A stretch of DNA of 64,000 nucleotides from Daphnia pulex (taxonomy: Eukaryota; Arthropoda; Branchiopoda; Diplostraca; Daphniidae), in contig NC_060022.1 in NCBI RefSeq assembly GCF_021134715.1, forward strand, positions 6,577,001 through 6,641,000. The letters run 5' to 3'. The position numbers were made by a program, and so were the translations under genes. Below the pieces are notes generated by a model that did not search any database, had not been told where the DNA came from, and worked only from the letters and a program-made list of their open reading frames with translations. Positions 55,051-64,000 of the stretch are shown in pieces; positions within the stretch are counted from its first letter, which is position 1; each line of letters opens with the position of its first letter.

Positions 55051-56343
55051 CTGTTTCACTTTTGGTAACAAAGGGACGGACACTGGGCGTGAGCCTCGCA
55101 TTGCCACTGGCCGCGCGTTCTCCACCAATTCGAAATGACATGGTGGTCCCGACATCTGGTGGCATGTTCCGTCAAAAATCCGCGGGCATTCGTTCATGAG
55201 AGTTTTGAGATCGGCCTGTCGTTGAGAGTCGGTAGGTGGCGTGCTCGCCACCATTCCAACGTACGTATGCGGGTAGGCGGCTGGAAGCATTCCCATCATC
55301 TGCTGGCTCCTTTTGGACAACACTGGCTGCTTTAGTTCACGTAACACGTGAATGGCGGTGTTCACTGATCGGGACACTTTGTCACGTGTCGTCCACACGA
55401 TAACCGCGCTGAAAACACCAATGCTGATGATCGGGCTCCCCACTGCTGTAACTGGTTGTACACCTTTCTGCAGCGCCACCTTGCTGAACTTCCGCTTGTA
55501 GAGTGCTTCTGGGATGGCGTCGAGGTCAGTGCCTGTATCTGGGAGAAAATCGATCACAACAGATGATGTCCATTTTTCCGGATTGACGGCCAGTTCCACT
55601 AAATCACTCGCGTTTAAAGCCCCCACTGTCGGAGGGGAGGGGTCAATGTAAATGCCCTGTTGTTTCTTGGCTGCTGCTTTGTTCCGGCAAACTTTGAAGT
55701 AATGGTTCAGTAGGCCGCGCTTTTTACACTCCTTCCCTTGGGCCGGACAGGCCGTCAAAGGCTTACAGCGTGTCTTCGATCCGCAATTCCAGCAGCCCAT
55801 GAACTTCGCGCCTGCTGAACTGCTGCCACCTGCTGGCGGCTTGCCGGACTTTTCTTTGAAACGCTTGTAAGTAGAGGTTGCGCCTTGAATTGCCGCAGCG
55901 TCACCTGTCTTTAAGTTCTTCGACTGCTTGTTGGATGCCTCTGCAGTTCGAATGATTGTTAGCGCCTGATCCAGCGATAAAGTCGCACCTTGTTCGAGGA
56001 GTTTTACGCGCACTTCATCACTCTCAACGCCAAATATAAGCTGGCCTAAAATGCGAGTTTTTTCACAATTAGCACAACAATCCGTAGCTAATTCACATTT
56101 CCGGGCTAAGTCCCGCAACTCACACAACCAGTCGTCTGCAGATTGTTGCACGCCTTGTGTCTTTGCCGCGAACTGTTGGCGCCACACGTGGCGGTTGCGG
56201 CCGGCATTGCAACGAGTACGGAGGTGGTCGATGATGACCGTGTGGTTGTCAAGCTGCGTGTCGGTTAAGCCCATGGAGAGAACCGCTATAACTGTAGTGG
56301 CGTGCTGGTATCGCACTTGATTGCCACTCAGACGATCCGGGTT
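55009..56343 (-). pseudogene. gypsy Gag-protease, 5'-truncated
   Basis: An open frame from 56343, with no start codon, to the shifted stop at 55009. It carries the Gag helical region, zinc knuckles (CWNCGSKTRC; CPAQGKECKKRG) and the protease with DFLPDTGTDLDAIP. The DTG triad is intact. After KVKQ the true sequence continues in the pol frame. Confidence 0.8.
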
Positions 56344-56496
56344 AAACTCCCGAGAAATGCAAAGATTCTATATATGGTAAATCACTTCAAATGTGAGCAA
56401 TATCGGTTACTACGAAAGAAAAATGAAGTAAAAAAGTAAATCTTGAGTATTAGGAAGGTGTAAGAAGCGGAAATACTTTATTAATTCATTAAATTG

Positions 56497-56637
56497 AGAT
56501 GTCTTGGGCAAGATATCTTGGAGAGATGACATTTGGCTACTGTATAGCTTGTACAAAGATAACATTAGTTATCTTTACAGTAGATGTAAATATATCTAGA
56601 AGATATCCGCAAGATATCTTGTTCTACTTGGGCGTCC
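56497..56637. mobile_element. AAGATATC-rich MITE, second copy (inverted)
   Basis: The right end, read on the minus strand, starts CGCCCAAGTAGAACAAGATA, matching the left end of the element at 51768. The interior again contains repeated AGATATCTTG palindromes. Confidence 0.55.
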
Positions 56638-56639
56638 AG

Positions 56640-57125
56640 AGCCTGGACACAAATTCGACTGTGGGATACAGAAGGGCACCCCGGTCTGTAGAAAGAAATT
56701 TAAGCATTGTTATTCATAACATTAAAATTTTCATTCTTTCAAAAGGTTAAAACCTAGTCGATAGATGAGCTGCATGAGTGGGTCTGTGGTTCTTATCCCC
56801 TGGCATCGGGCTACACAATCCCCACAAAACTCTTGCTCCAATAGGACCCGTACTAGGTATCCAGAAAGTAGTGCTACAGTGCAAGCTTGTGATGTTGGCT
56901 TCGGCGTCACTGAAAATTCAAGAAAAATTGAAACTGGTAAGTTACAATATGTAATACACGTATTCTCATTCGAAAACTGTACCTGGAGGTTTGGTTAGGT
57001 CATTAGGAAACTAGATGATGGTAACAAACGGAGTGTTTGTACCATTGACGTTTTCGATTTTTCTGAATGTCTTATTAATTTGTACTCTTTTTCAGGTTCG
57101 CGAGACAAGGTGGTATTGCCGTATA
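56640..57125. other. No gene seen
   Basis: Spacer between the gypsy element and the P-like transposase; a plus ORF (56765-56998) has no recognisable features. Confidence 0.4.
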
Positions 57126-57132
57126 TTGAATT

Positions 57133-59437
57133 TTAGGCGATGCCCGTCCGCAGTATCTTTTCGAAAGCCTGCGAAACAGCTGTAGCGTCGCCCTTAAAGT
57201 TGCCGCCGATCAACTGACGAATAGCCCCAAACAACTGTTCAATGGGGTCACTCGAGAATCTTCTTGTAAGTACAAATTTGAAGCCTAATACTTCTAGCAA
57301 ATATCGTATGCATGCTACCGTTGACATAGTAGTATAAGTTAGGGCCTCGTATGTTTCTTGCGTTAGAAACTTCGTTTTCGTTTTCTTTATAGTTTCTTTG
57401 TCCGCTTTGCTATTGTTAGGCATAGTTTTGATTAGATTTTGAATTTCCTTGTGCCATGCGTGTAATTGGGGATTGAAGTCGAATTCCAAAAAATGTAGTC
57501 GCTCGTCCGTCGTCGAAGAGTAGTATGGCATTTTGTCCGGTAATCGGTACCGTTGATGCTCTTTTACGCTGCTTACGTCATGTAAGCTAATCCATCGGTG
57601 CTGTCGTTTCATAAATTTCACCGTGCTTTCGACGTCGACGAATCCTTCTGTTTTAAGTGCGGCGTGCATTTCGATGGCTGATGTCACTTCAGGACGAAAC
57701 ATGTCCATTGCTGGTTTTACTTTCTGTTTTTCAATGTTATTAGGCATTACATGTTTCGGTGTCCAGCTCCTTACAGCAGTTAGAAGTTCTCCCGTTTGTA
57801 CCTCGAATAATCTAACTGCAAAATCGCCCGTCACCCGCTTCCCCTGTATATGTAAATTCCGCTCGAGAAGCTGGTTGCGTACGTTTTTTGTAACGTGGCA
57901 ATAATCAAAGCTACAGAAAAGAGGCCGATAGACCCAGGGTTTTAGTAGTAGATCTGCCGCACTGTACTCTTGAATTGGGTGGCGGATTACTGGGTGCAGA
58001 ACACCTCCATTCATCCTCTTGAACATGTTGGTATTGACGGCTAAATTGTCGGTGACCAACCGATTGATTTTGAACCCACAGTCTTCAACATCTTTGAAAA
58101 CTTGTAGCGTAAGAGCCTCCTGTTCTTTCGCGGTAAGATGACTCACGAGGAAATAGGCCACCGGTATTTTAAAGTACCTGTTGAGTCCCATCACAATATA
58201 TCCTAGCATCTTGTTTGCTAGCTGATATTGATCTTTAGGATGTATTATATCCCCCATGTCAACTTTCCCGACAAATTTGTCCAACTGTGGGATATACTCT
58301 TCACCTGGTCCAATCGTCATTTCATCCAGAACAAGGGAACCATTTTTTTATATGTCGGATAGATTTTCACCCTCAGACTTCAAATGTTTTTTCACTAGCG
58401 ATCCCACACCGGTTTCCAAAGTAGATCTTCCAGTGTAGGCTTGAAGAGTCTGTCGGCATGGTAGGTGCAAGATTCGCGACTAGCGCAGAAATTCGTAAGC
58501 CCCGGGAGCACGAGCATTGAAAATAATGCAATGTGCAATAGTTATTTCGGTCCAGCATGCCCCTTGCAATTTTCCGTAATTCTGAATTTGATCCAGTAGG
58601 AAAATCTCAGCTTTCCCACCGTTGTACGCGCTTACAACCATTCGCGATAACTGTTTCCTTATTTTGAGGGGAACGCAATCCCTCTCGTTTTCAAGTTCAG
58701 TAATTTTCTGTTTTAGTTTAATGGAATTTTTCTTCTCTCTTCTTAGCAATTGCAGTAAATTTGCATGTCTTAATTTTTTTTGTTTATCTGAATTCATATA
58801 GGAAAGAGTTTTTTCAACCGCACGGCCAGCTGCCTCGTTCGTTTGCCAACTGGAGACATCCACCCAGTAATCACAGGAGTTAAGCCGTCGTGTTATTCGG
58901 GGACGAACTAGCCTCGCACTTTGACATCCACGCGTTGCTATCTCCGGAACGGTCTGCACACCCGTTGTCGCAATGTTCGGGGCATCCGCCGCAATGGTCG
59001 AGGCATCCGCCGCAATGGTCGAGGCATCCGCCACTATGGTCGAGGCATCCGCCGCTATGGTCGAGGCATCCGCCGCTATGGTCGGGGCATCCGCCGCTAA
59101 ATATGGTCGGGGCATTCGCCACAATCTCCGGAACGGGGGCTGGAGCAACAACCGTCAACGAAACGTCCATCGAGTGATCATGATTGTCAATGCCTGAGTC
59201 ATCTAACCAGCCGCCATCCGCTAATTCGTCTGCGGAAAAGTTTATTCTTCGGCACAGTGCTGGATTTGCTCTTGGCGGAACTGCTGCTCCGTGCGTCGGC
59301 GAGGGAAGAAGCCGGCGGATTGGGGAAAGAATAACTCTATTGTTGGCTGAATTCAAATGTGGGGTGGATGTTGCAGTCTGCTGAATATTTGGAAGTAGCC
59401 GGCGTTTGAATGAGTTTATCAACTCAGGATTTTCCAC
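57133..59437 (-). pseudogene. P-element-like (THAP9-type) transposase, disabled
   Basis: On the minus strand from 59437: a low-complexity N-terminal stretch, a 21-bp tandem repeat coding ADASTIA units (about 59100-58975), and a Lys/Leu coiled coil (RREKKNSIKLKQKITELE). The catalytic body follows, with LVLDEMTIG, VTDNLAVNTNMFKRM, FDYCHVTKNVRNQLL and RRFSSDPIEQLFGAIRQ, as in P-element transposases. Disablements are a 4-bp insertion near 59103 inside the repeat, TAG at 58480-58482 and TAA at 58348-58350. The remainder runs open for 395 codons to 57133. The THAP exon at 60.4-60.8 kb probably belongs to it. Confidence 0.75.
58975..59100. repeat. 21-bp coding minisatellite (about six units)
   Basis: Unit GGCATCCGCCGCAATGGTCG plus A, with variants, head to tail. 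The unit length is a multiple of three, so the transposase frame passes through it. Confidence 0.85.
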
Positions 59438-59459
59438 TGCAAAAACAGAAGAGAGGACG

Positions 59460-60430
59460 TGGTAATGAATGCGTTACATACACTATTATTCATAGTTAGT
59501 ACTTTAATTAATTAAAAAAAAATTTAGGAATGTGGAAGTTCATACAGAACAGGAAAACGCAAGAATGGTAGGAACAGGAACGGGAAGAGCAGTTTTATTG
59601 GTCTAATGAATACACATTCCCGACGTTGGTGTCAAGAAAATACCCGAGCAAGTCGTAATTCGTCAGGTATTAAAGTCAAAACGTTGTGTGTGAAATGCAA
59701 TGATTCGAATTCCGTTTTTCCGCTGCCCCAGGACGAGCGTAACAAAGCCGTTTGCTTAAAAAGGGAAAAACGCGTAATGTTGTGCTGGATCTGCAGGTTG
59801 AATGGCCGTGCATCGTAAGCCCTACGACGCAAGCACTAAAAATAAGAGTACCGGAGCAAATGATATTCGTAATATCAGCATTATGGATTTATGGTAGCAG
59901 TTCCTGGGAAACGGAAGTGAGCTGTGTCTTCGACTCGACCGTCGAAGCGAGTGATAGGTCGACTACCATCGTCGATGTGAAGCTTCCAATATCGACCTAC
60001 AGACCGAAGCGTCATCCACTTCCAATCCATCACGTCCTAGGCGAAGCTTTCACCTTGAGGTCGGTTATCCTTTATTTGGTGTTCGCATTTCACATTTTTG
60101 TAGCAAAATTCTTAATTTGATTCTACTGTTTCTATAGCGTTATCATCCATCCATCGCCCGAAATGAAATATTCAGCCACCTTCTAGTAAAACCGGAAGCG
60201 GTCGACGATGACGTTGAGTTGATCCAGCAACTTAGCCGCGCCACTGGCAGTGAAGAGGAAGGTCACAACTCCAGTTAGACATTGCCCATTCTTCGGTTGC
60301 GTGCATCATTTTCTTCCGCGATTACCATACGATTTCGGGTGCAATTTCGCCGTTGAAACCGACGTCAGCGATATCGAGAGTCGCCTATACCAGCTCTGTG
60401 GGCTTCAATTGGAATTCAAACTTAACGGAC
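59460..60430. other. No gene supported; possible intron of the P-like element
   Basis: Lies between the THAP exon and the transposase body. A plus-strand ORF at 59606-59818 has two CxxC pairs but no recognised family. Confidence 0.35.
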
Positions 60431-60589
60431 GTCATTCATAAAGCAAAAGGAGGCTTAACTTTGTGTTTCGTGTTTCATAGTTTTCTACATTGCACTTGTT
60501 GTTGAGTAACATATTTATGAGAAAAGAACGTTGGGGTAAATATAGATTGAACACTAAACGAAATAGAGCAACAAACTTACGGGGTTTTT

Positions 60590-60828
60590 TTCCAATTGTC
60601 GGGTGCTGCATCAGCTTTGAGGCGCAATGAGGTACTACCGTGCATCCGATAGCTCTGCCCAGTGAAATGTTCACTACAAACACAATTTTTTTCAATAATT
60701 CATCCCCATCTGCAAACTCTTTTTTAAATCCTTCGTTCTTCCTGATTTCATTAATCCACCGTGCACGCAAAGTGTTATTGGAGGGGAACTCGTGAAAAGA
60801 AACACCTTTTTTTTTGTAGTATTTTCGC
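60590..60828 (-). pseudogene. THAP-domain exon of the P-like transposase
   Basis: On the minus strand KKKGVSFHEFPSNNTLRARW matches the middle of a THAP domain, followed by IRKNEGFKKEF. The first Cys pair would lie in an upstream exon (acceptor near 60831). The later C-x2-H part is degenerate (CTVVPHC). Confidence 0.5.
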
Positions 60829-60839
60829 ACTCATGCACT

Positions 60840-62060
60840 TCACAAGTTTGTGTGACCATTCTATAAAGACTAAAGAAACACGTGAAGTAACGATCCTTTA
60901 TTCCATTCCCAAACCCCCCTAATTACAGTTCCCAGCCTTATGTATTTCCGTTTAAGTCGTGAACAACACGGCAAGATTTCTTTAAATTAGGCAGGTTAGA
61001 CATGAAAGAAAACATTACTTTTATTTGATAATTCCTATTATGGAAACATGTCTTGATCATAACCCTACATAATTGTTTTTAATTTTTCAAAATTTATTAC
61101 TTATTGAGTTATTGGGTCTTTGGCAAATTTTTTAAATTCCCCAGCAGTTTTTGTTTATTTTCTTATGAGTTTCATTTTCGAACGCCAGATGGCGAAGTTG
61201 TACCCTCCATTTTTCGCCTGATTGGCTCTCACAGGGACAGGGCTAGGGAATTTGGCCACGCCTCTCGCCTTCATGGCAGTGGGTGGATACATGGACTACT
61301 AAAGCTAGAGGACGGGTCACTTCGTCAAATCCTATGTCGGCTACCATTTTTTGTTTGTTACTTTAATGAATCGAGCTTCAAAAATGAGCTACAGTCTATT
61401 AAATTATCCCTATGCAGTTTCCCGATAGGGATTTATCGGCAAACGACCCTGTCTCCTCCCACCCACCACCCCACCCCACCCGACCCCACTCTACCCACCT
61501 CCTACTCCGACTGTGCGACGACGTCTCTTTCTTCTACGGCTCGATAGCTGTTTTCGGGGTTTTTCACTCGATTTCTCTCTGGGAGGTGGCGCTGTTCCTC
61601 TCGGAGAGATAGGGAAACGATTTTCGTTTGGGGGGTTCCATTGTTCTTTTATGCGATTTGCGGGGGTTTTCGTCACGGTATTCAAATTGCGACCGTCTTG
61701 TAGAGGGGATGCTTTTACATTGCAACGTCGTGATCCCGCTTTGATTGAGATAATGGGGTCGTTGTGATTTAAATGTAAAAAATAATCGCTTATTTTTAGT
61801 TAGTTTTTCTCCCGACAGGTGGTTCTGACGCCAATCCATAATTCAAGGCCGTCGAACTTCAACGCGGCCTTGGATTGGATTCAAAAACAAAACAAAAACA
61901 AAACAAGGCTGGCTGCTAATCAATCAAATCAACAGAATCAAGGCAAGTTTAAAGCAAAATGTAGTCAAATTTTAAATAATGTAGGTAGTATAATCCTTTG
62001 ATTGTAAATTATTTTCCCTACTACGTAAAGCTGGTACAATAGCCGTACGGTTTTTTATAT
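60840..62060. other. No gene seen
   Basis: Contains a pyrimidine-rich CACCCACCACCCCACCCCAC tract at 61457-61500. Otherwise no supported gene. Confidence 0.4.
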
Positions 62061-62160
62061 ACCGTAAAGCATTCATTCATCATGGAGTCCAGGTATAAAT
62101 AATTAAATTCTGTTGGTCTCTTATTGAAATAAAATTGTCCTTACTTAACGAAATTCAACT

Positions 62161-62610
62161 TTGGATATATCAATGGATGATTTACGATGTGATGGTAGAA
62201 CAATGCTGGATTATCACCCTATAATTCTTGAAACTACATTAGTTTCCAATGCCAGTGGATCGGCAAGGCTGAGACTTGCAAACTCATCAACATCTGGAAA
62301 ATGAAATTTGCAAATTCCTACAAAGATCCTATGCTTCAGGTGATACTTAATTAATTTATGTCAACTTTCTTTATTGACACGACAGCAATGTTGGGTCATG
62401 TATGTTGACATATTGATATAGCTGATGTGATATTTCCACCAATCAACAATTTCTCATGAAACATTTTAATGGTATTAAAAAAGATCATGAATCAATGTGG
62501 AGGGAACCCTTATGATGCAGTGTCATTGGCTGTGAAATCGGCCCTTTATGCAACATAAATTCCATCTATTAAAATATCAACCATGGATGGATATCAACAT
62601 GAACTGGAGG
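62161..62610 (+). pseudogene. EXOSC7: EXOSC7 (RRP42) exosome subunit remnant
   Basis: Two exon pieces match the RNase PH-like exosome ring subunit RRP42: MDDLRCDGRTMLDY and ETTLVSNASGSARLRLAN (62173-62299), then CGGNPYDAVSLAVKSALYAT and IPSIKI (62490-62580). TAA at 62556-62558 replaces the residue between ALYAT and IPS. The segment between them, encoding the RNase PH core, is missing. The remnant ends at about 62610, where threonine aldolase sequence follows. Confidence 0.75.
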
Positions 62611-62633
62611 TATTCAATAACACTCATACTCAG

Positions 62634-63040
62634 GCTCATCGTTGTCGAAAAGCACTTGGAGGAGGAATGCGGCAGGCGGGTATTTTGGCCGCAGCCGGAA
62701 TTTTGTCACTTTCAAAGGGACCTACCAGGGTAGCTCAAGATCATATTTTCACCAAACAATTGGTCAATTGGCTGTTACTGCGCAAGAGGTTGGAAAAAGC
62801 GTTGTGGAAGTTGATCGATATACCGTAGAGACGAATATGGTTATGCTAAAAGTCGAGCCCATATCAGGTGCTACCCCTAATTCAATTGTGAAAAGATTTG
62901 CTGAATCTACTGAAAAGGAAGTTCACGGGATCGGTCAAGATATTCGTTGGCTTGCTTACCCGATGACTGAAACGAACATCATAATTGTTGTTCACTGCAG
63001 TAACCCACCTGAAGACATCAATCTCGCTCAAGACAAATAA
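62634..63040 (+). pseudogene. Threonine aldolase C-terminal remnant
   Basis: After an acceptor-like [29 protein letters not shown] is the conserved segment following the PLP-lysine of low-specificity L-threonine aldolases. A frame change near 62760 leads to [20 protein letters not shown] and the usual C-terminal sheet region, ending TAA 63040. The catalytic lysine and everything before it are absent. It is joined directly to the EXOSC7 remnant. Confidence 0.75.
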
Positions 63041-63049
63041 GGGTATGTT

Positions 63050-63470
63050 TTTGATGAAATCAATCAAAGTAACGCTGTATAAGTAAACTGGAAGCTTCAT
63101 AAGTGCTTTATTCCATGTAACGATCATTACAAACGTAGTATTGTTGTAGATTGGGGAATTAGTGGAAGAGCTGTTCTTTTGTTTGTATCAGCCGTTACTC
63201 GTCTTCTATTCATGTGTAAAAAATGAATACATGTGCATGTACATGTTATTTACCATTTCGTAGTTGTCGTTATGAAATCATGCGTTTTATAGCGCTTTTT
63301 TTAAAACTACCTTAAGTCATGTCGCATATCTAATTAGGTTTTTTTCCCCCAAGAAGCCAAGCACTTCCACTAGTGGTTAGATATTATACATAAATACAAA
63401 GCTCGAGCTTCGAATTCAAGCAAAACGTAACACGGCGTACAAATGTAGGGAAATTTGATTAACTGCTTGG
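63050..63470. other. No gene seen
   Basis: AT-rich intergenic sequence, probably including the 3' UTR of the eIF3D gene (minus). Confidence 0.45.
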
Positions 63471-63476
63471 ACGTGT

Positions 63477-64000
63477 TTATTTAATCTTTGCTAGTAAAAA
63501 AAAAGAGAGGCCAACACCCAAGCAATAAAAGTAAGCCAGCAGTTACACACGCACGTTACGATATTGATTGGTTTCAAACCTTCTCCTTCTCCGAAAAATG
63601 CTTCATCGTCGCTCTCAAACGTGTTATCGGGCACCTTGTAAAGGCGGATGACGGGCTTGTTAGGATCCTTCACCAACAAATATTTGCCATCCTCTTCCTT
63701 CATACACAAATAATTAATCCAACGGAGAATGCCCCAAGCATTGTCGATATTAAGGTTGATTTGCGATGCGAAATCTGACAGGTGGAACTGCTGTGTTCCA
63801 AGGATTACACGACGCGATGTATCTCGTAAGTGCATACGTGAAACATATCTGAAGCAAACAATATTAGTTACAATAATGTTCGAAGGACAACAGGAGCCTT
63901 CACATACCCGAATTTAATCCAATCAGAGTTGGCGAGCAGAGCTTGCACAGTCCATTTTGCTAGCTTGCATGCATTATTCTTCAGCTCGTTGGCCTGAACA
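63477..64000 (-). CDS. eIF3D: Eukaryotic translation initiation factor 3 subunit D, 3' end
   Basis: Exons on the minus strand: 64000-63908 (open at the edge), 63848-63580 and 63490-63477, with introns of 59 and 89 bp. The encoded C-terminus matches eIF3d, the eIF3 subunit that contacts the mRNA cap: [41 protein letters not shown] and [17 protein letters not shown] short acidic tail with [13 protein letters not shown] ends four codons into the last exon. No defect is seen, so this is probably a functional gene continuing rightwards. Confidence 0.9.

Larger units (their letters stand above)
51967..56345 (-). mobile_element. 5'-truncated Ty3/gypsy (mag-like) retrotransposon
   Basis: Minus-strand gag-protease-RT-RNase H-integrase with a probable 3' LTR at the low-coordinate end. 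The 5' LTR and the start of gag are missing: similarity stops near 56345, just before the AAGATATC-rich repeat. Zinc-knuckle spacing with CPAQGKECKKRG and NHYFKVC resembles mag-lineage elements. Confidence 0.85.

Noticed and set aside
55009-55165. Programmed frameshift between gypsy gag and pol
   Set aside because: No slippery site or plausible signal at the switch; a single missing base near 55051 explains the offset, and both alternative overlaps read as nonsense.
58970-59100. CRISPR-like regular repeat
   Set aside because: The units are directly adjacent with no spacers and lie in a eukaryotic transposase reading frame.
58890-59197. Plus-strand ORFs with Trp-Ser-Arg-His-Pro or Val-Glu-Ala-Ser repeats
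   Set aside because: These are shadows of the 21-bp minisatellite within the minus-strand transposase.
61564-61839. Minus-strand ORF rich in Arg, Ser and Pro
   Set aside because: No splice sites, no domain and no similarity recognised; the composition follows the pyrimidine-rich sequence on the other strand.

Overview
The window is arthropod nuclear DNA, most probably from a cladoceran crustacean such as Daphnia. The signs are compact GT-AG introns of about 60-90 bp, animal housekeeping genes (eIF3D, ATP synthase OSCP, URB1, FKBP59, EXOSC7, mRNA capping enzyme), LRP-type receptor fragments, and copia, gypsy and P-element-like transposons. The species is inferred; no marker gene settles it. 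Few genes look intact. Most recognisable coding sequence is gene remnant that still has introns but carries stops or frameshifts, so it arose by DNA-level duplication, not by retrocopying.

Left part (1-19 kb): a partial proline/glutamine-rich gene (minus strand) ends abruptly at about 2669, where a mosaic of duplicated blocks begins. Blocks at 2.7-4.6, 4.6-5.2, 8.1-8.2 and 9.9-12.3 kb recur at 15.7-17.8, 13.3-13.9, 13.9-14.0 and 17.9-19.0 kb. They hold two broken mRNA capping enzyme copies, an ankyrin-repeat pseudogene, and an uncharacterised protein with two R-x4-H (HEPN-like) motifs that is intact at 15.2-16.4 kb and truncated at 2.7-3.2 kb. A 1.3-kb long-inverted-repeat element (10779-12077) has an 8-bp target duplication and an empty paralogous site.

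Middle (19-41 kb): a 77-bp inverted repeat flanks OSCP and URB1 remnants and a THAP-domain ORF. Next come an FKBP59 pseudogene, a 1.46-kb foldback element built of repeated hairpins, three broken METTL24-like methyltransferase copies, an LRP-type receptor remnant, SINE-like repeats, a hAT-type MITE with a perfect 8-bp target duplication, and four copies of an exon-like unit in opposing orientations.

Right part (41-64 kb): the outstanding feature is a full-length Ty1/copia retrotransposon (41327-47761). It has two 280-bp LTRs that look identical, a CGAAT target duplication, a copia-type primer-binding site, and a polyprotein that becomes one 1,513-residue reading frame only if six GT-AG introns are removed. 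An unoccupied paralogous insertion site lies at 49.98 kb. Downstream are a 5'-truncated mag-like gypsy element (minus), a dead THAP/P-element transposase (minus), EXOSC7 and threonine aldolase remnants fused end to end, and the 3' end of eIF3D (minus) at the right edge.

Some single-base frameshifts could be uncorrected sequencing errors. The substitution-type stops, internal deletions and truncated exons are less easily explained that way.
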